The notes under the pieces: model-generated
What the model was told of the DNA's origin: nothing
The model's input: only the letters and a program-made list of their open reading frames with translations
Databases searched by the model: none
Shown: positions 10,028 to 18,850 of the stretch, in pieces
How positions within the stretch are numbered: position 1 is the stretch's first letter
Layout: the number at the start of each line of letters is the position of its first letter
Source: Leisingera daeponensis
GTDB taxonomy: Bacteria > Pseudomonadota > Alphaproteobacteria > Rhodobacterales > Rhodobacteraceae
Direction: 5' to 3'
Assembly (NCBI RefSeq): GCF_019801465.1
Contig: NZ_JAHVJA010000001.1
Span: 496,001 to 560,000, forward strand
Length of the DNA: 64,000 bases
Program-made: the position numbers and the translations under genes

Positions 10028-11656
10028 ATGACGCGTGCTTCTGCAGGAAACTTCTTGCCAGGGATCAAGGCGGGGCTGTTTGCCCTGGCATTGGGCGGTT
10101 TGACCGCCGGGAGTGTTTCCAGTTCAGCACAGGCTGAGGTTTCGGCAGCGTTCCGCCAAGCCGTGGCCGAAGCTGCCTATGGCAGCGACGCGGTGGCGAA
10201 ATTCTACCGGGAAAACGGCTACCAGGCGATCTGGACCGGACAGGATGAAGCTTCGCTCCAGCGCCGCAACGCCCTGCTGGCGGCCTTAAACGACACCCAG
10301 GCCCACGGGCTGCCGGACCGCTCAGCCGAGGTCAGCGCGCTGATGCAGCAGATGCGGGACGTGCGCACCACCCGTGATATCGGCAATGTAGAGGCCGCGC
10401 TGAGCCAGGCGCTGGTGGATTATGCCACCGATCTGCAGACTGGCCTGCTGGTTCCGTCGCGGATTGATGCGGGCATGGTGCGCAAGAAGCATACAGTCGA
10501 CGGTGCAAGTTTTCTGGCGGGGATCCGCGATACCCAGCCGTATGCCTACATGCGCAGCCTGGTTCCCGCCTCGCCGCAATACCGCAGCCTGATGCGTGAG
10601 AAACTGCGTCTGGAGAAGGTCTTGGCGGCGGGCGGTTGGGGGCCAACGGTGAACGCGACGAAACTGGAAAGGGGGGATCAGGGGCCGACGGTCATTGCAT
10701 TGCGCAACCGTCTGGTGCTGATGGGCTACCTTCCGCGCAGCGCGGCGCGCAGCTATGACACCGCTCTGGAAAAGGCAGTGCAAAGCTTTCAGTCCGATCA
10801 CGGCCTGGAAACAGATGGCGTGGCCGGCCCCGGCACAATCGACGAGATCAACAAGCCTGTCAGCGCGCGCCTGAAATCCGTCATCATCGCGATGGAGCGC
10901 GAGCGCTGGCTGACCCCGGACCGCGGTGAACGCCACATTCTGGTCAACCAGACCGATTTCACAGCCCAGATCGTCGACAATGGCGATGTAACCTTTGAAA
11001 CCCGTTCCGTCATCGGCAAGAACACCCATGACCGCCGCAGCCCGGAATTCTCGGACGAAATGGAACACATGGTGATCAATCCGAGCTGGTATGTGCCCCG
11101 CTCGATCATCACCAAGGAATATCTGCCCAAGCTGAAGAGCAACCCTAACGCTGTCGGCCATATCCAGATCACTGACCGGCGCGGCCGCGTGGTGAACCGC
11201 AGTTCGGCCGATTTCTCGCAGTATACAGCGCGGAACTTTCCCTATTCCATGCGCCAGCCTCCGAGCCGCAGCAATGCGCTGGGTCTGGTCAAGTTCATGT
11301 TCCCGAACAAATACAACATCTACCTGCACGATACGCCGCAAAAGAGCCTGTTTGCCCGCGAAGTGCGTGCCTTTTCGCACGGGTGCATCCGCCTGGCGCA
11401 GCCCTTTGAATTCGCCTATGCGCTGCTGGCCAAACAGACTGAGAATCCTAAGGAGTTCTTCCACCGCATCCTGAACAGCGGACGGGAAACCAAGGTCGAG
11501 CTGGAGCAGAAGGTGCCAGTGCATATCATTTACCGGACCGCAGTTGTTTCGGGCAAAGGCCGTGCCGAGTTCCGCCGCGATGTCTACGGCCGCGACGCCA
11601 AGGTCTGGGCCGCTCTGGAGCGGGCAGGGGTGGTGCTGCCCAGCGTTCAGGGGTAA
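10028..11656 (+). CDS. L,D-transpeptidase, YcbB/LdtD type
   Basis: A 542-residue periplasmic enzyme: signal peptide (about 1-37, ending near AQA), an N-terminal scaffold domain, a peptidoglycan-binding domain (about 216-275, with QSFQSDHGLETDGVAGPGT), and a YkuD catalytic domain with FSHGCIRL, nucleophile Cys453. It forms 3-3 murein cross-links or attaches proteins to murein. The length and domain order fit the YcbB group. The neighbouring DUF882 peptidase probably trims the same links. It is followed directly by lpxD. Confidence 0.93.
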   Translation: MTRASAGNFLPGIKAGLFALALGGLTAGSVSSSAQAEVSAAFRQAVAEAAYGSDAVAKFYRENGYQAIWTGQDEASLQRRNALLAALNDTQAHGLPDRSAEVSALMQQMRDVRTTRDIGNVEAALSQALVDYATDLQTGLLVPSRIDAGMVRKKHTVDGASFLAGIRDTQPYAYMRSLVPASPQYRSLMREKLRLEKVLAAGGWGPTVNATKLERGDQGPTVIALRNRLVLMGYLPRSAARSYDTALEKAVQSFQSDHGLETDGVAGPGTIDEINKPVSARLKSVIIAMERERWLTPDRGERHILVNQTDFTAQIVDNGDVTFETRSVIGKNTHDRRSPEFSDEMEHMVINPSWYVPRSIITKEYLPKLKSNPNAVGHIQITDRRGRVVNRSSADFSQYTARNFPYSMRQPPSRSNALGLVKFMFPNKYNIYLHDTPQKSLFAREVRAFSHGCIRLAQPFEFAYALLAKQTENPKEFFHRILNSGRETKVELEQKVPVHIIYRTAVVSGKGRAEFRRDVYGRDAKVWAALERAGVVLPSVQG

Positions 11657-11697
11657 ATGTCAGGCCCATACAGGATTATTCTGAAAGGGCCTGACAT
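11657..11697 (+). promoter_or_regulatory. Long inverted repeat overlapping the lpxD start codon
   Basis: ATGTCAGGCCC (11657-11667) and GGGCCTGACAT (11687-11697) are perfectly complementary over 11 bp with a 19-base loop. The second arm contains the G-rich ribosome site and the first two bases of the preferred lpxD start codon (11696). In mRNA the hairpin would hide the start, so translational control is plausible. There is no following T-run. Confidence 0.6.
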
Positions 11698-12769
11698 GTT
11701 CACTATCCGCCAAATTGCTGAGGCCTTGGGCGCCGAGGCCCAGGGCGACCTGGACCTGCTGATAGCAGGTGCGGCGGAGCCGCAGGATGCCACGGCTGAT
11801 CAGATCGCCATGGCGATGGCGCCAAAATATGCAGAAGGCCTGCAAGCCGGTCAGGCGCAGGCAGCTATTCTTTGGGAAAACGCCGATTGGCAGTCATTCG
11901 GCCTGAAGGCAGCGATCTTTGCCACACGGCCTCGGATGGCCATGTCCGGCGTGACCGGAATGCTGGACCGCGGCCAGGGTTTTGCCGGGGGAATCCACCC
12001 GGCTGCAGTCATTGATCCAACAGCGGAACTGGGTAAAGACGTTTCAGTCGGTCCGCTGTCCATCATCGGCGCCGGGGCCAGGATCGGCGCCCGCTCTGTT
12101 ATCGGTCCGCATTGCTATGTCGGGTCTGAGGCGGTGATCGGCGCGGATGCGAATTTGCGTGAAATGGTTTCCATTGGCGCGCGGGCAACCATCGGCAACC
12201 GCTTCCGCGCCCAGCCCGGTGCACGCGTGGGCGGCGATGGGTTCTCCTATGTCACGCCAGAAGTTTCCGGCGCAGAGAACGCGCGCAAGACGATGGGCGA
12301 CCAAGGCGAGGCCAAGGCTCAGTCCTGGGTTCGGATCCATTCGCTAGGGGCTGTCACCATTGGCGATGACGTCGAGATCGGCTCGAACTGCACAATCGAT
12401 AACGGCACCATCCGCGACACGGTGATCGGAAGCGGCAGCAAGCTCGACAACCTCGTGCACGTCGGCCACAACACCCGCGTCGGAAATGACTGCCTTCTGT
12501 GCGGCCAGACCGGCGTGTCGGGCTCTGTCGATATCGGCAACAACGTGGTGCTGGGCGGCCAGTGCGGTGTGGTGGACAATATCTTCATCGGGGACGGGGT
12601 TATCGCGGGCGGCGGCACCAAGATCCTGTCCAATGTGCCCGCCGGGCGCGTGATCATGGGCTATCCCGGCGTCAAGATGGAGACCCACACTGAGATGTAT
12701 AAAGCACAGCGCCGCCTGCCGCGTTTGATGCGTGACATCGAATTGTTAAAAAAGGCTGTTTTCAAGTAA
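11696..12769 (+). CDS. lpxD: UDP-3-O-(3-hydroxyacyl)glucosamine N-acyltransferase LpxD
   Basis: A 357-residue LpxD: N-terminal uridine-binding domain (about 1-100), then left-handed beta-helix hexapeptide repeats (about 105-310), then a C-terminal helical tail. It adds the second 3-hydroxyacyl chain in lipid A synthesis. HVGHNTRVGN holds the expected catalytic histidine region. I prefer the ATG at 11696 because GAAAGGG lies 7-9 bases upstream; an in-frame ATG at 11657, directly after the transpeptidase stop, would add 13 residues. Its own ACP and ketosynthase follow, away from the usual bamA-fabZ-lpxA context. Confidence 0.92.
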   Translation: MFTIRQIAEALGAEAQGDLDLLIAGAAEPQDATADQIAMAMAPKYAEGLQAGQAQAAILWENADWQSFGLKAAIFATRPRMAMSGVTGMLDRGQGFAGGIHPAAVIDPTAELGKDVSVGPLSIIGAGARIGARSVIGPHCYVGSEAVIGADANLREMVSIGARATIGNRFRAQPGARVGGDGFSYVTPEVSGAENARKTMGDQGEAKAQSWVRIHSLGAVTIGDDVEIGSNCTIDNGTIRDTVIGSGSKLDNLVHVGHNTRVGNDCLLCGQTGVSGSVDIGNNVVLGGQCGVVDNIFIGDGVIAGGGTKILSNVPAGRVIMGYPGVKMETHTEMYKAQRRLPRLMRDIELLKKAVFK

Positions 12770-12819
12770 CCGACAAATACCTACATCAGCCTCAGCCAGA
12801 AACGATCGGGGGTCCCTAC

Positions 12820-13077
12820 ATGAGCACGCAGGACAAAGTCATTGCAATCATTGCCGAACAGGCGGTTCTGGAACCGTCGGATGTGACCCTCGACAGCACA
12901 TTGGAAGACCTTGGGATCGACAGCCTTGGCCTGGTTGAAAGCATCTTTGCCATTGAAGAGGAATTCGACATTTCAATTCCCTTCAATGCCAACGCTCCAG
13001 AGCAAAGCGACTTCGATATTTCCAATGTCGCGGCGATCATCGCCGGGATCGACAAGCTGGTTCTGGAAAAAGCGTAA
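12820..13077 (+). CDS. Acyl carrier protein (specialised, AcpXL-like position)
   Basis: An 85-residue acyl carrier protein with phosphopantetheine attachment at Ser35 in LGIDSLGLVE. It is diverged from housekeeping AcpP, which has a more acidic DSLDTVEL-type helix; the acidic helix II here is SIFAIEEEFDI. Located between lpxD and a ketoacyl-ACP synthase, it probably carries acyl chains for lipid A or another envelope lipid. Rhizobial AcpXL, used for very long acyl chains on lipid A, is the closest functional analogy, but that is inference. Confidence 0.88.
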   Translation: MSTQDKVIAIIAEQAVLEPSDVTLDSTLEDLGIDSLGLVESIFAIEEEFDISIPFNANAPEQSDFDISNVAAIIAGIDKLVLEKA

Positions 13078-13083
13078 ACCCGG

Positions 13084-14292
13084 ATGAAACGAGTCGTTAT
13101 CACCGGGGCAGGAACGATCAATGCCCTGGGCCATTCCGTGCCGGAAACGCTGGAAGCCATGCGTGAGGGCCGCTGCGGAATTGGCGAATTGGAGTTTCGC
13201 GACGTCGAGCGGCTGGCAATCAGGATCGGCGGTCAAGTCCGCGGGTTTGAGGCTGAGGGCCGCTTCAACCGCCAGCAAATGAGCCTGTATGACCGCTTCA
13301 CCCAGTTCACCCTGACGGCAGCGAAAGAGGCAATTGAGCAGTCCGGGCTCGAGTTCCATGGCGACCTGTCGGCGAAGGCCGGGGTGGTGCTGGGCAATTC
13401 CGGCGGCGGTATGCAAACGCTCGATGAAAATTACCGGAGCGTCTACGAGGACGGGAAGAACCGGGTGCACCCGTTTGTGGTGCCGAAGCTGATGAACAAT
13501 GCCGCAGCCGGCCATGTGTCGATGCAGTATAATCTCAAGGGGCCCAGCTTTACTGTCTCCACGGCATGTGCATCCTCCAACCATGCGATGGCGCAGGCCT
13601 TCCAGATGGTGCGCTCGGGCATGAGCCCGGCAATGATCACCGGCGGCTCCGAGTCCATGCTGTGCTTTGGCGGGGTCAAAGCCTGGGAAGGGCTGCGCGT
13701 CATGTCCAAGGACGCTTGCCGACCGTTCAGCGCCAACCGCAACGGTATGGTGCAGGGAGAAGGCGCAGGCATCTTCGTGTTCGAGGAATACGATCATGCA
13801 AGGGCCCGCGGGGCCGAAATTCTGTGTGAAGTCATCGGCTTTGCAATGTCCTCCGACGCGGCGGACATTGTGATGCCCAGCAAGCAGGGGGCGGCGCGTG
13901 CCATTTCCGGCGCGTTGCAGGATGCGCGCATCGCGGCGTCAGAAGTCGGCTATATCAACGCTCACGGCACCGGCACTGCTGCCAATGACAAAACCGAATG
14001 CGCTGCAGTGGCGGATGTGTTCGGGCCGCATGCCGACAGCCTGATGATCTCTTCCACCAAATCCATGCACGGACACCTTATCGGCGGCACCGGCGCGGTG
14101 GAGCTTTTGGCTTGCATCATGGCGCTGCGCGACGGGGTGGTTGCCCCGACCATCGGCTATGAAGAACCGGATCCGGAATGCAACTTGGATGTGGTGCCGA
14201 ACGAGGCGCGCGAGGCAAAGGTCGACGTGGCGCTGTCCAACGCCTTTGCCTTTGGCGGGCTGAACGCGGTTCTGGCCCTGCGCAAGGTGTAA
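13084..14292 (+). CDS. 3-oxoacyl-ACP synthase, FabF/NodE-like
   Basis: A 402-residue condensing enzyme with the thiolase fold. The triad is Cys162 (TACASSN), His294 (NAHGTGT) and His331 (MHGHLIG), with Lys326. It extends acyl-ACP by two carbons. It starts six bases after the ACP gene, so the two probably work as a pair. Sequence features are FabF-like rather than FabH. With lpxD upstream, a dedicated lipid A acyl-chain role is plausible. The housekeeping fabF is expected elsewhere. Confidence 0.9.
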   Translation: MKRVVITGAGTINALGHSVPETLEAMREGRCGIGELEFRDVERLAIRIGGQVRGFEAEGRFNRQQMSLYDRFTQFTLTAAKEAIEQSGLEFHGDLSAKAGVVLGNSGGGMQTLDENYRSVYEDGKNRVHPFVVPKLMNNAAAGHVSMQYNLKGPSFTVSTACASSNHAMAQAFQMVRSGMSPAMITGGSESMLCFGGVKAWEGLRVMSKDACRPFSANRNGMVQGEGAGIFVFEEYDHARARGAEILCEVIGFAMSSDAADIVMPSKQGAARAISGALQDARIAASEVGYINAHGTGTAANDKTECAAVADVFGPHADSLMISSTKSMHGHLIGGTGAVELLACIMALRDGVVAPTIGYEEPDPECNLDVVPNEAREAKVDVALSNAFAFGGLNAVLALRKV

Positions 14293-14308
14293 TAATGCAT
14301 CAACAAGA

Positions 14309-14337
14309 AACGCCGCGGGCCGTGGGCGCGCGGCGTT
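14309..14337. terminator. Hairpin between convergent ketosynthase and ialB-like genes
   Basis: AACGCCGCG and CGCGGCGTT form a 9-bp stem with an 11-base loop 16 bases after the ketosynthase stop. No clear T-run follows, so termination is probable from position but not certain. Confidence 0.5.
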
Positions 14338-14358
14338 CTCTACGGCTAGTGCCGGTGC

Positions 14359-15015
14359 TTACTGTTTGACAACGTCCACGACGTCGTAGCCGGCAGTGAA
14401 ACCGCTAAGCGAAAGCTTCATTTCCACCACCTGATCCGGAGCCGGTGCCGGGCGCAATGCCAGCACTGCTTCCTTGCCCTTTTTGAAGGCGTCGATATCG
14501 CCCTGGGTCAGGCCGATCTGCGCCACACAGCCGAGCTGGTTGCAGAAGGAATAGTTGTATCGCTTTGCCGGCGCGCCATCGATCGAGATGGTCAGCGCGG
14601 CGGGCAGAAGGGTTTCCAGCGGCACGATCACAGTGGCGCCCGCAACGGCCTGGCCGCCTTGCTGTTCGATACGGAACATCGAAACTTCGGCCATCGGATT
14701 GCCTTGCGGTCCGGTCAGAACCTGCAGCAGCGAACAGGGATCGGTTTCGGCTTCAGTTCTGATGCAAGCCAGATCCCAGTCGCCGTGCTTTTCCTTGGAG
14801 TAGCGTTCGCCCAGCTTGGGGCCGTCAGCGACAGGCTCTCCCAGGTCCAGCAGCTGATCCGCGGTGGATTCTTCCTGTTCGGTCTGCTCTCCGGTTTCCG
14901 CCCCGGCGGTCTCTTCGCTGGCGCCGGCTTCTTCTGCGGTGGTTTCCTGCGCCGCCAACGGCGCGGTCATGGCAAGCACCGCGGCAAGCGTGATCGGGGT
15001 CAGGGACTTCAACAT
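14359..15015 (-). CDS. Invasion-associated locus B (IalB) family protein
   Basis: A 218-residue exported protein. A signal peptide (about 1-22, ending APLAAQ) is followed by a Glu/Thr/Ala-rich acidic linker (about 23-60). The IalB domain then shows the conserved GDWDLAC start, the four-cysteine pattern and the YSFCNQLGCVAQ motif. Family members are periplasmic and are named from Bartonella; in free-living alphaproteobacteria their role is unclear. It is transcribed alone and convergent with the ketosynthase. Confidence 0.87.
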   Translation of the reverse strand: MLKSLTPITLAAVLAMTAPLAAQETTAEEAGASEETAGAETGEQTEQEESTADQLLDLGEPVADGPKLGERYSKEKHGDWDLACIRTEAETDPCSLLQVLTGPQGNPMAEVSMFRIEQQGGQAVAGATVIVPLETLLPAALTISIDGAPAKRYNYSFCNQLGCVAQIGLTQGDIDAFKKGKEAVLALRPAPAPDQVVEMKLSLSGFTAGYDVVDVVKQ

Positions 15016-15511
15016 GAATGCCTCATTTTTTTAAAGACGCTGCCAACGCGTTTATCACGCCGCCCCGGAAGTGTCAGGTCAATAACAAGGGCTCAGGGGG
15101 GAAATCCGCGCAAGGCGGCTCAGTCTTGGAAGATGCTGAAAAAATGCAAAAAAGGGAACCGGCTGGTCCCCTTTTTCGTGTTTGCATCTCCCCGTCGGAC
15201 TGGCCGACTTAGTTATTGCGTAGGACGTTACGAAAGGGCTGGCCATCGGTCAACATGCAAGTTCAAAAAAAGACCCGGGGCTTCGGATTTCATGAAAATT
15301 GCATGCTTCGGGCTGTGCTGGCGGGCGGGTTTGCCCGTTTTACAGGCAAATTCCGCCTAAAAAGAAGGCCGTGCGCGAGGCACGGCCCAGTCTGACAGGG
15401 AGGAAATGTCCGCCACGGCAACCGCTTTTGCAGGGGCGGGCAAGATTGACTATCGCATCAAGTAGTTAACTTTGTATTGTTATCCACAGGGAAAGACAGG
15501 CAGGGGCAGAT
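15016..15511. other. 496-base gene-poor region with two terminator-like hairpins
   Basis: No protein gene is supported. At 15148-15176 AAAAAGGGAACC and GGTCCCCTTTTT form an imperfect 12-bp stem (one mismatch) with the loop GGCT, which looks like a terminator. At 15367-15387 GGCCGTGC/GCACGGCC forms an 8-bp stem, followed on the reverse strand by TTCTTTTT, which looks like a reverse-strand terminator. Neither ends a known gene, so one or two small RNAs are possible. The ialB-like and HerA-like genes diverge from here. Confidence 0.5.
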
Positions 15512-17056
15512 ATGGCAGACAAGTTGTTTCTTGGCGGCGGCGGTGAAGGATACGGTGAACCGCAGAATTTAACCCTCAAATACGCCAACCGGCACGGACT
15601 CATCGCAGGCGCAACCGGAACCGGCAAGACCGTGACTCTTCAAATCCTGGCAGAGGGGTTCTCCAACGCCGGGGTGCCGGTGATCCTGGCGGATGTGAAG
15701 GGCGATCTGTCCGGCCTGGCGAAACCGGGTTCTGCAAGCCACAAGCTGCACGAGGCCTTCACTTCCCGCGCGGGCAAGATCGGCTTTGCAGACTTCTCCT
15801 ACCATTCCTGTCCTGTCACCTTCTGGGATCTGTACGGTGAACAGGGCCATCCAGTGCGAACCACGGTTGCCGAAATGGGGCCGTTGCTTCTGGCGCGGCT
15901 GCTGGAGCTGAGCGAAGCTCAGGAAGGTATTCTGAACATTGCCTTCCGGCTCTCCGACGAAGAGGGCTTGCCGTTGCTTGACCTGAAAGACCTGCAGGCG
16001 CTGCTGGTCTGGTTGGGGGAGAACCGCAGCCAGCTTTCACTCCGTTACGGCAATGTCTCGACTGCATCGATTGGCGCCATTCAGCGCCGTTTGCTGGTGC
16101 TGGAGAACCAGGGCGGCGCCGGTTTGTTCGGGGAACCCGCCCTGGTTCTCAGCGATCTGATGCGCTGCGATGCCAGCGGCAAGGGAATGGTCAACATTCT
16201 GGCCGCCGACAAGCTGATGGCGGCGCCCGGACTGTATTCAACCTTTCTTCTGTGGCTCCTGAGCGAACTGTTTGAGGAACTGCCGGAGGTTGGAGACCCG
16301 GACAAGCCGCGTCTTGTGTTCTTCTTTGACGAGGCGCACCTGCTGTTCGAGGATGCGCCGAAGGCGCTGATTGACAAGGTGGAGCAAGTCGCCCGCCTGA
16401 TCCGCTCCAAAGGCGTTGGAATTTATTTCATCACTCAAAACCCGGCGGATGTGCCGGAGGATATCCTGGGCCAGCTCGGCAACCGGATCCAGCATGCCTT
16501 GCGGGCCTTTACGGCCAAGGACCGGAAGAACCTGCGTCTAGCTGCAGAGACTTACCGTGAGAACCCGCGGTTCTCGACCGAAGACGCCATTCGCGAAGTG
16601 GGCGTTGGCGAAGCGGTGACGTCGATGCTTGAAACCAAAGGCGTGCCTGGCGTGGTGGAACGGACACTGATCCGGCCACCCAGTTCCCAGTTGGGGCCGG
16701 TCACGGCGGAAGAGCGCAAGAAGTTGCTGCAAACCTCGGACATGTCCGGGAAGTACGATGCGCCATTGGACCGGCGCTCAGCCTATGAAATTCTTGCCCA
16801 GAGGGCGCAGTCCGCAGCGCAGGAGGCGGAGGCTGCGGAGCAAGTTGCCGAAGCTGCACCGCAGCCGGCGGAACGGGAATTCAACGCCGCCCGGCGCTAC
16901 TCCGGTTCCCGGGTCAGCCGCTCAACCTCCAAAGGCTACCGGCAGAAGGACACATTCACCTCCGCGATGTCGGAAGCGGTGATCAAGGAACTGAAGGGCA
17001 CCACAGGGCGGCGCATCGTCCGCGGTATTCTTGGCAGCTTGTTCAAGGGCCGCTAG
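15512..17056 (+). CDS. HerA-like P-loop ATPase (DUF853, YjgR family)
   Basis: A 514-residue ATPase of the HerA/FtsK superfamily. Walker A is GATGTGKT (33-40), Walker B is [12 protein letters not shown], and the [16 protein letters not shown] strand holds the sensor region. The C-terminal part is Ala/Glu-rich with a basic end. The family is often called bipolar DNA helicase by homology, but YjgR-type proteins have no settled function. No NurA-like nuclease or Sir2-type partner is adjacent, so I see no reason to call this a defence system. Confidence 0.88.
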   Translation: MADKLFLGGGGEGYGEPQNLTLKYANRHGLIAGATGTGKTVTLQILAEGFSNAGVPVILADVKGDLSGLAKPGSASHKLHEAFTSRAGKIGFADFSYHSCPVTFWDLYGEQGHPVRTTVAEMGPLLLARLLELSEAQEGILNIAFRLSDEEGLPLLDLKDLQALLVWLGENRSQLSLRYGNVSTASIGAIQRRLLVLENQGGAGLFGEPALVLSDLMRCDASGKGMVNILAADKLMAAPGLYSTFLLWLLSELFEELPEVGDPDKPRLVFFFDEAHLLFEDAPKALIDKVEQVARLIRSKGVGIYFITQNPADVPEDILGQLGNRIQHALRAFTAKDRKNLRLAAETYRENPRFSTEDAIREVGVGEAVTSMLETKGVPGVVERTLIRPPSSQLGPVTAEERKKLLQTSDMSGKYDAPLDRRSAYEILAQRAQSAAQEAEAAEQVAEAAPQPAEREFNAARRYSGSRVSRSTSKGYRQKDTFTSAMSEAVIKELKGTTGRRIVRGILGSLFKGR

Positions 17057-17087
17057 CGCTGAAGGACTGCGGACGGCTTGGCCTGAC

Positions 17088-17336
17088 TCAGCCGCCGTCC
17101 TTTTGGCGCTGGCCTTCCTGCTTGCAAATGGCATCCGCGTCAGCAACCGACATTGAGCCGGGCCGGTCGATGGAGCGGTCCCACAGAACCCGGTCCCTCG
17201 TGTACAGCTGGCAGGTGACAATGCCTGAGCTGGTTCGAAGCTGCACAGGTGTTGTCTCGTAATTTTCCGGGCTGACGCAGCCAGTCAGCGTTGCCGCCAT
17301 CCCTGCTGCAATCAGAACTTTGTGATGGGGTTTCAC
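17088..17336 (-). CDS. Small predicted lipoprotein
   Basis: An 82-residue protein with a basic start (MKPHHK), a hydrophobic stretch and a lipobox LTGC (Cys20), so it is probably lipid-anchored. The mature part has two more cysteines (TCQLY and AICKQEG) that could form a disulfide. I do not recognise the family. It is convergent with the HerA-like gene and reads toward it with a 31-base gap. Confidence 0.65.
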   Translation of the reverse strand: MKPHHKVLIAAGMAATLTGCVSPENYETTPVQLRTSSGIVTCQLYTRDRVLWDRSIDRPGSMSVADADAICKQEGQRQKDGG

Positions 17337-17451
17337 GGTGTGCTCTCCTCAGTATGTTTTGACCGACACTAACACGGCGATGAAAATAAACCATTAAAAA
17401 CGGAGGGTTCGGCTTGGGCCTGTGCCAAATCTGAAACTGTCGCAGGAGTGC

Positions 17452-17487
17452 AAAACTGCCGCCCGGGAGGTCCTGAGCGGCAGTTTT
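17452..17487 (-). terminator. Terminator of the liv operon
   Basis: AAAACTGCCGC and GCGGCAGTTTT form an 11-bp perfect stem with a 14-base loop, 41 bases after the livM stop on the reverse strand. Only four T follow, but the stem is strong. Confidence 0.75.
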
Positions 17488-17527
17488 CCGTTTCAGCTTT
17501 TCTGCTGCTTGCGCAGCCGAACGGCGG

Positions 17528-18850
17528 TTACTTCTCCGGGATCAGGCCGCGCGGGCTGAACCTCAGCACCAGGAGCAGTATCAGTCCCATGGTGAAAAGC
17601 CGCATGTGCGATGCGCTTTCAAGCAGATGCGCCTTCAGCGCGCTGCCTTCGGCCATTCCGGAGGTCACCAGTTCCATCAGCAGGATGCCCATCGGCTCCA
17701 CCTTGATCCAGAAGAACCAGATCAGCATGCCGCCGAGCACCGCCCCGAAGTTGTTGCCGGAGCCGCCCACGATCACCATCACCCAGATCAGGAAGGTGAA
17801 GCGCAAGGGGTTGTAGCTGCCCGGCGTGAGCTGGCTGTCGAGTGTGGTCATCATTGCGCCGGCGATTCCGCAGATGGCGGAGCCCAGCACGAAGATCTGC
17901 AGATGGCGGCGGGTGACGTCTTTGCCCATCGCTTCGGCTGCGGTTTCATTGTCGCGGATCGCGCGCATCATCCGGCCCCAGGGGCTTTTCAGCGCCATCT
18001 GTGCCATCCACAGAAGCGCCAGCAGCACAACGGTGAACATCAGCGCATAGCCTGCCTTGACGTAAACGGTCGAGGCAGTGACCGGGTCCAGGCCCCAGCT
18101 GGCCGCACGCTCCACGAAGGACGGATCGTTCTGCAAATCCACTTCGTAGGGCAGCGGACGGGGCAGGCCGACCACGTTTTTCACGCCGCGCGACAGCCAG
18201 TCCTCGTTTTTCAGGACAGCGATGATGATCTCGGCAATGCCGAGGGTGGCAATCGCCAGGTAATCCGAACGCAGCCCCAGGGCCGTCTTGCCGATCAGCC
18301 ATGCCGCGCCGGCCGCCAGCAGACCGCCCGCGGGCCACGCCAGCAGCACCGGAAGGCCAAGGCCGCCGATATTGCCCTGCAGGGCCGGGTTGATTGCCTC
18401 GACTGAGCTGACCGACGGATCGAAGATCGCTCTGTAGACGAAGAAGCCGGCAATCATCACAACGGCCAGCACCAGCGCGCGCAGTCTGCCCGCGGGCATG
18501 AACTTGGTGATCATCACCGCAGCCACAACCGTCAAGGCACCCATTACCAGCGCCATAACGATGCCAGCACCGCCCGACGACCAGGCTTCAGGGATCACCG
18601 GCGTCGACACCAGCACCACGGCCAGCCCGCCAAGCGCGGTAAAGCCCATGATGCCGACATTGAACAGCCCGGCAAAGCCCCACTGGATATTCACGCCGAT
18701 CGCCATGATGGCCGAGATCAGCCCCATGTTCAGGATCACCAGCGCCGAGTTCCAGGAACCGGAGAAGAACAGGACGTCGGTCATGCCTTCCAGCAGGATC
18801 ATCACGCCGACAAAGACGAAAAGAAGGGTATGTTTCATAGTATCGGTCAT
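17528..18850 (-). CDS. livM: Branched-chain amino acid ABC transporter permease LivM
   Basis: A 440-residue LivM-type permease with about ten membrane helices. The family hallmarks are the NIQWGFAGLFNVG stretch near residue 55 and the cytoplasmic coupling loop RAIRDNETAAEAMGKDV near 290. It is longer than many LivM proteins because of extra helices after residue 100. With LivH it forms the membrane channel of a high-affinity amino acid importer. Its start overlaps the livH stop by four bases. Confidence 0.93.
   Translation of the reverse strand: MTDTMKHTLLFVFVGVMILLEGMTDVLFFSGSWNSALVILNMGLISAIMAIGVNIQWGFAGLFNVGIMGFTALGGLAVVLVSTPVIPEAWSSGGAGIVMALVMGALTVVAAVMITKFMPAGRLRALVLAVVMIAGFFVYRAIFDPSVSSVEAINPALQGNIGGLGLPVLLAWPAGGLLAAGAAWLIGKTALGLRSDYLAIATLGIAEIIIAVLKNEDWLSRGVKNVVGLPRPLPYEVDLQNDPSFVERAASWGLDPVTASTVYVKAGYALMFTVVLLALLWMAQMALKSPWGRMMRAIRDNETAAEAMGKDVTRRHLQIFVLGSAICGIAGAMMTTLDSQLTPGSYNPLRFTFLIWVMVIVGGSGNNFGAVLGGMLIWFFWIKVEPMGILLMELVTSGMAEGSALKAHLLESASHMRLFTMGLILLLVLRFSPRGLIPEK

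Noticed and set aside
10322-11524. A 400-codon reverse-strand frame in the L,D-transpeptidase gene
   Set aside because: Shadow frame; the forward gene has a signal peptide and a full catalytic motif.
15512-17056. HerA-like ATPase as part of a defence system
   Set aside because: No nuclease, Sir2 or other effector gene is adjacent; the protein is the housekeeping YjgR/DUF853 type.
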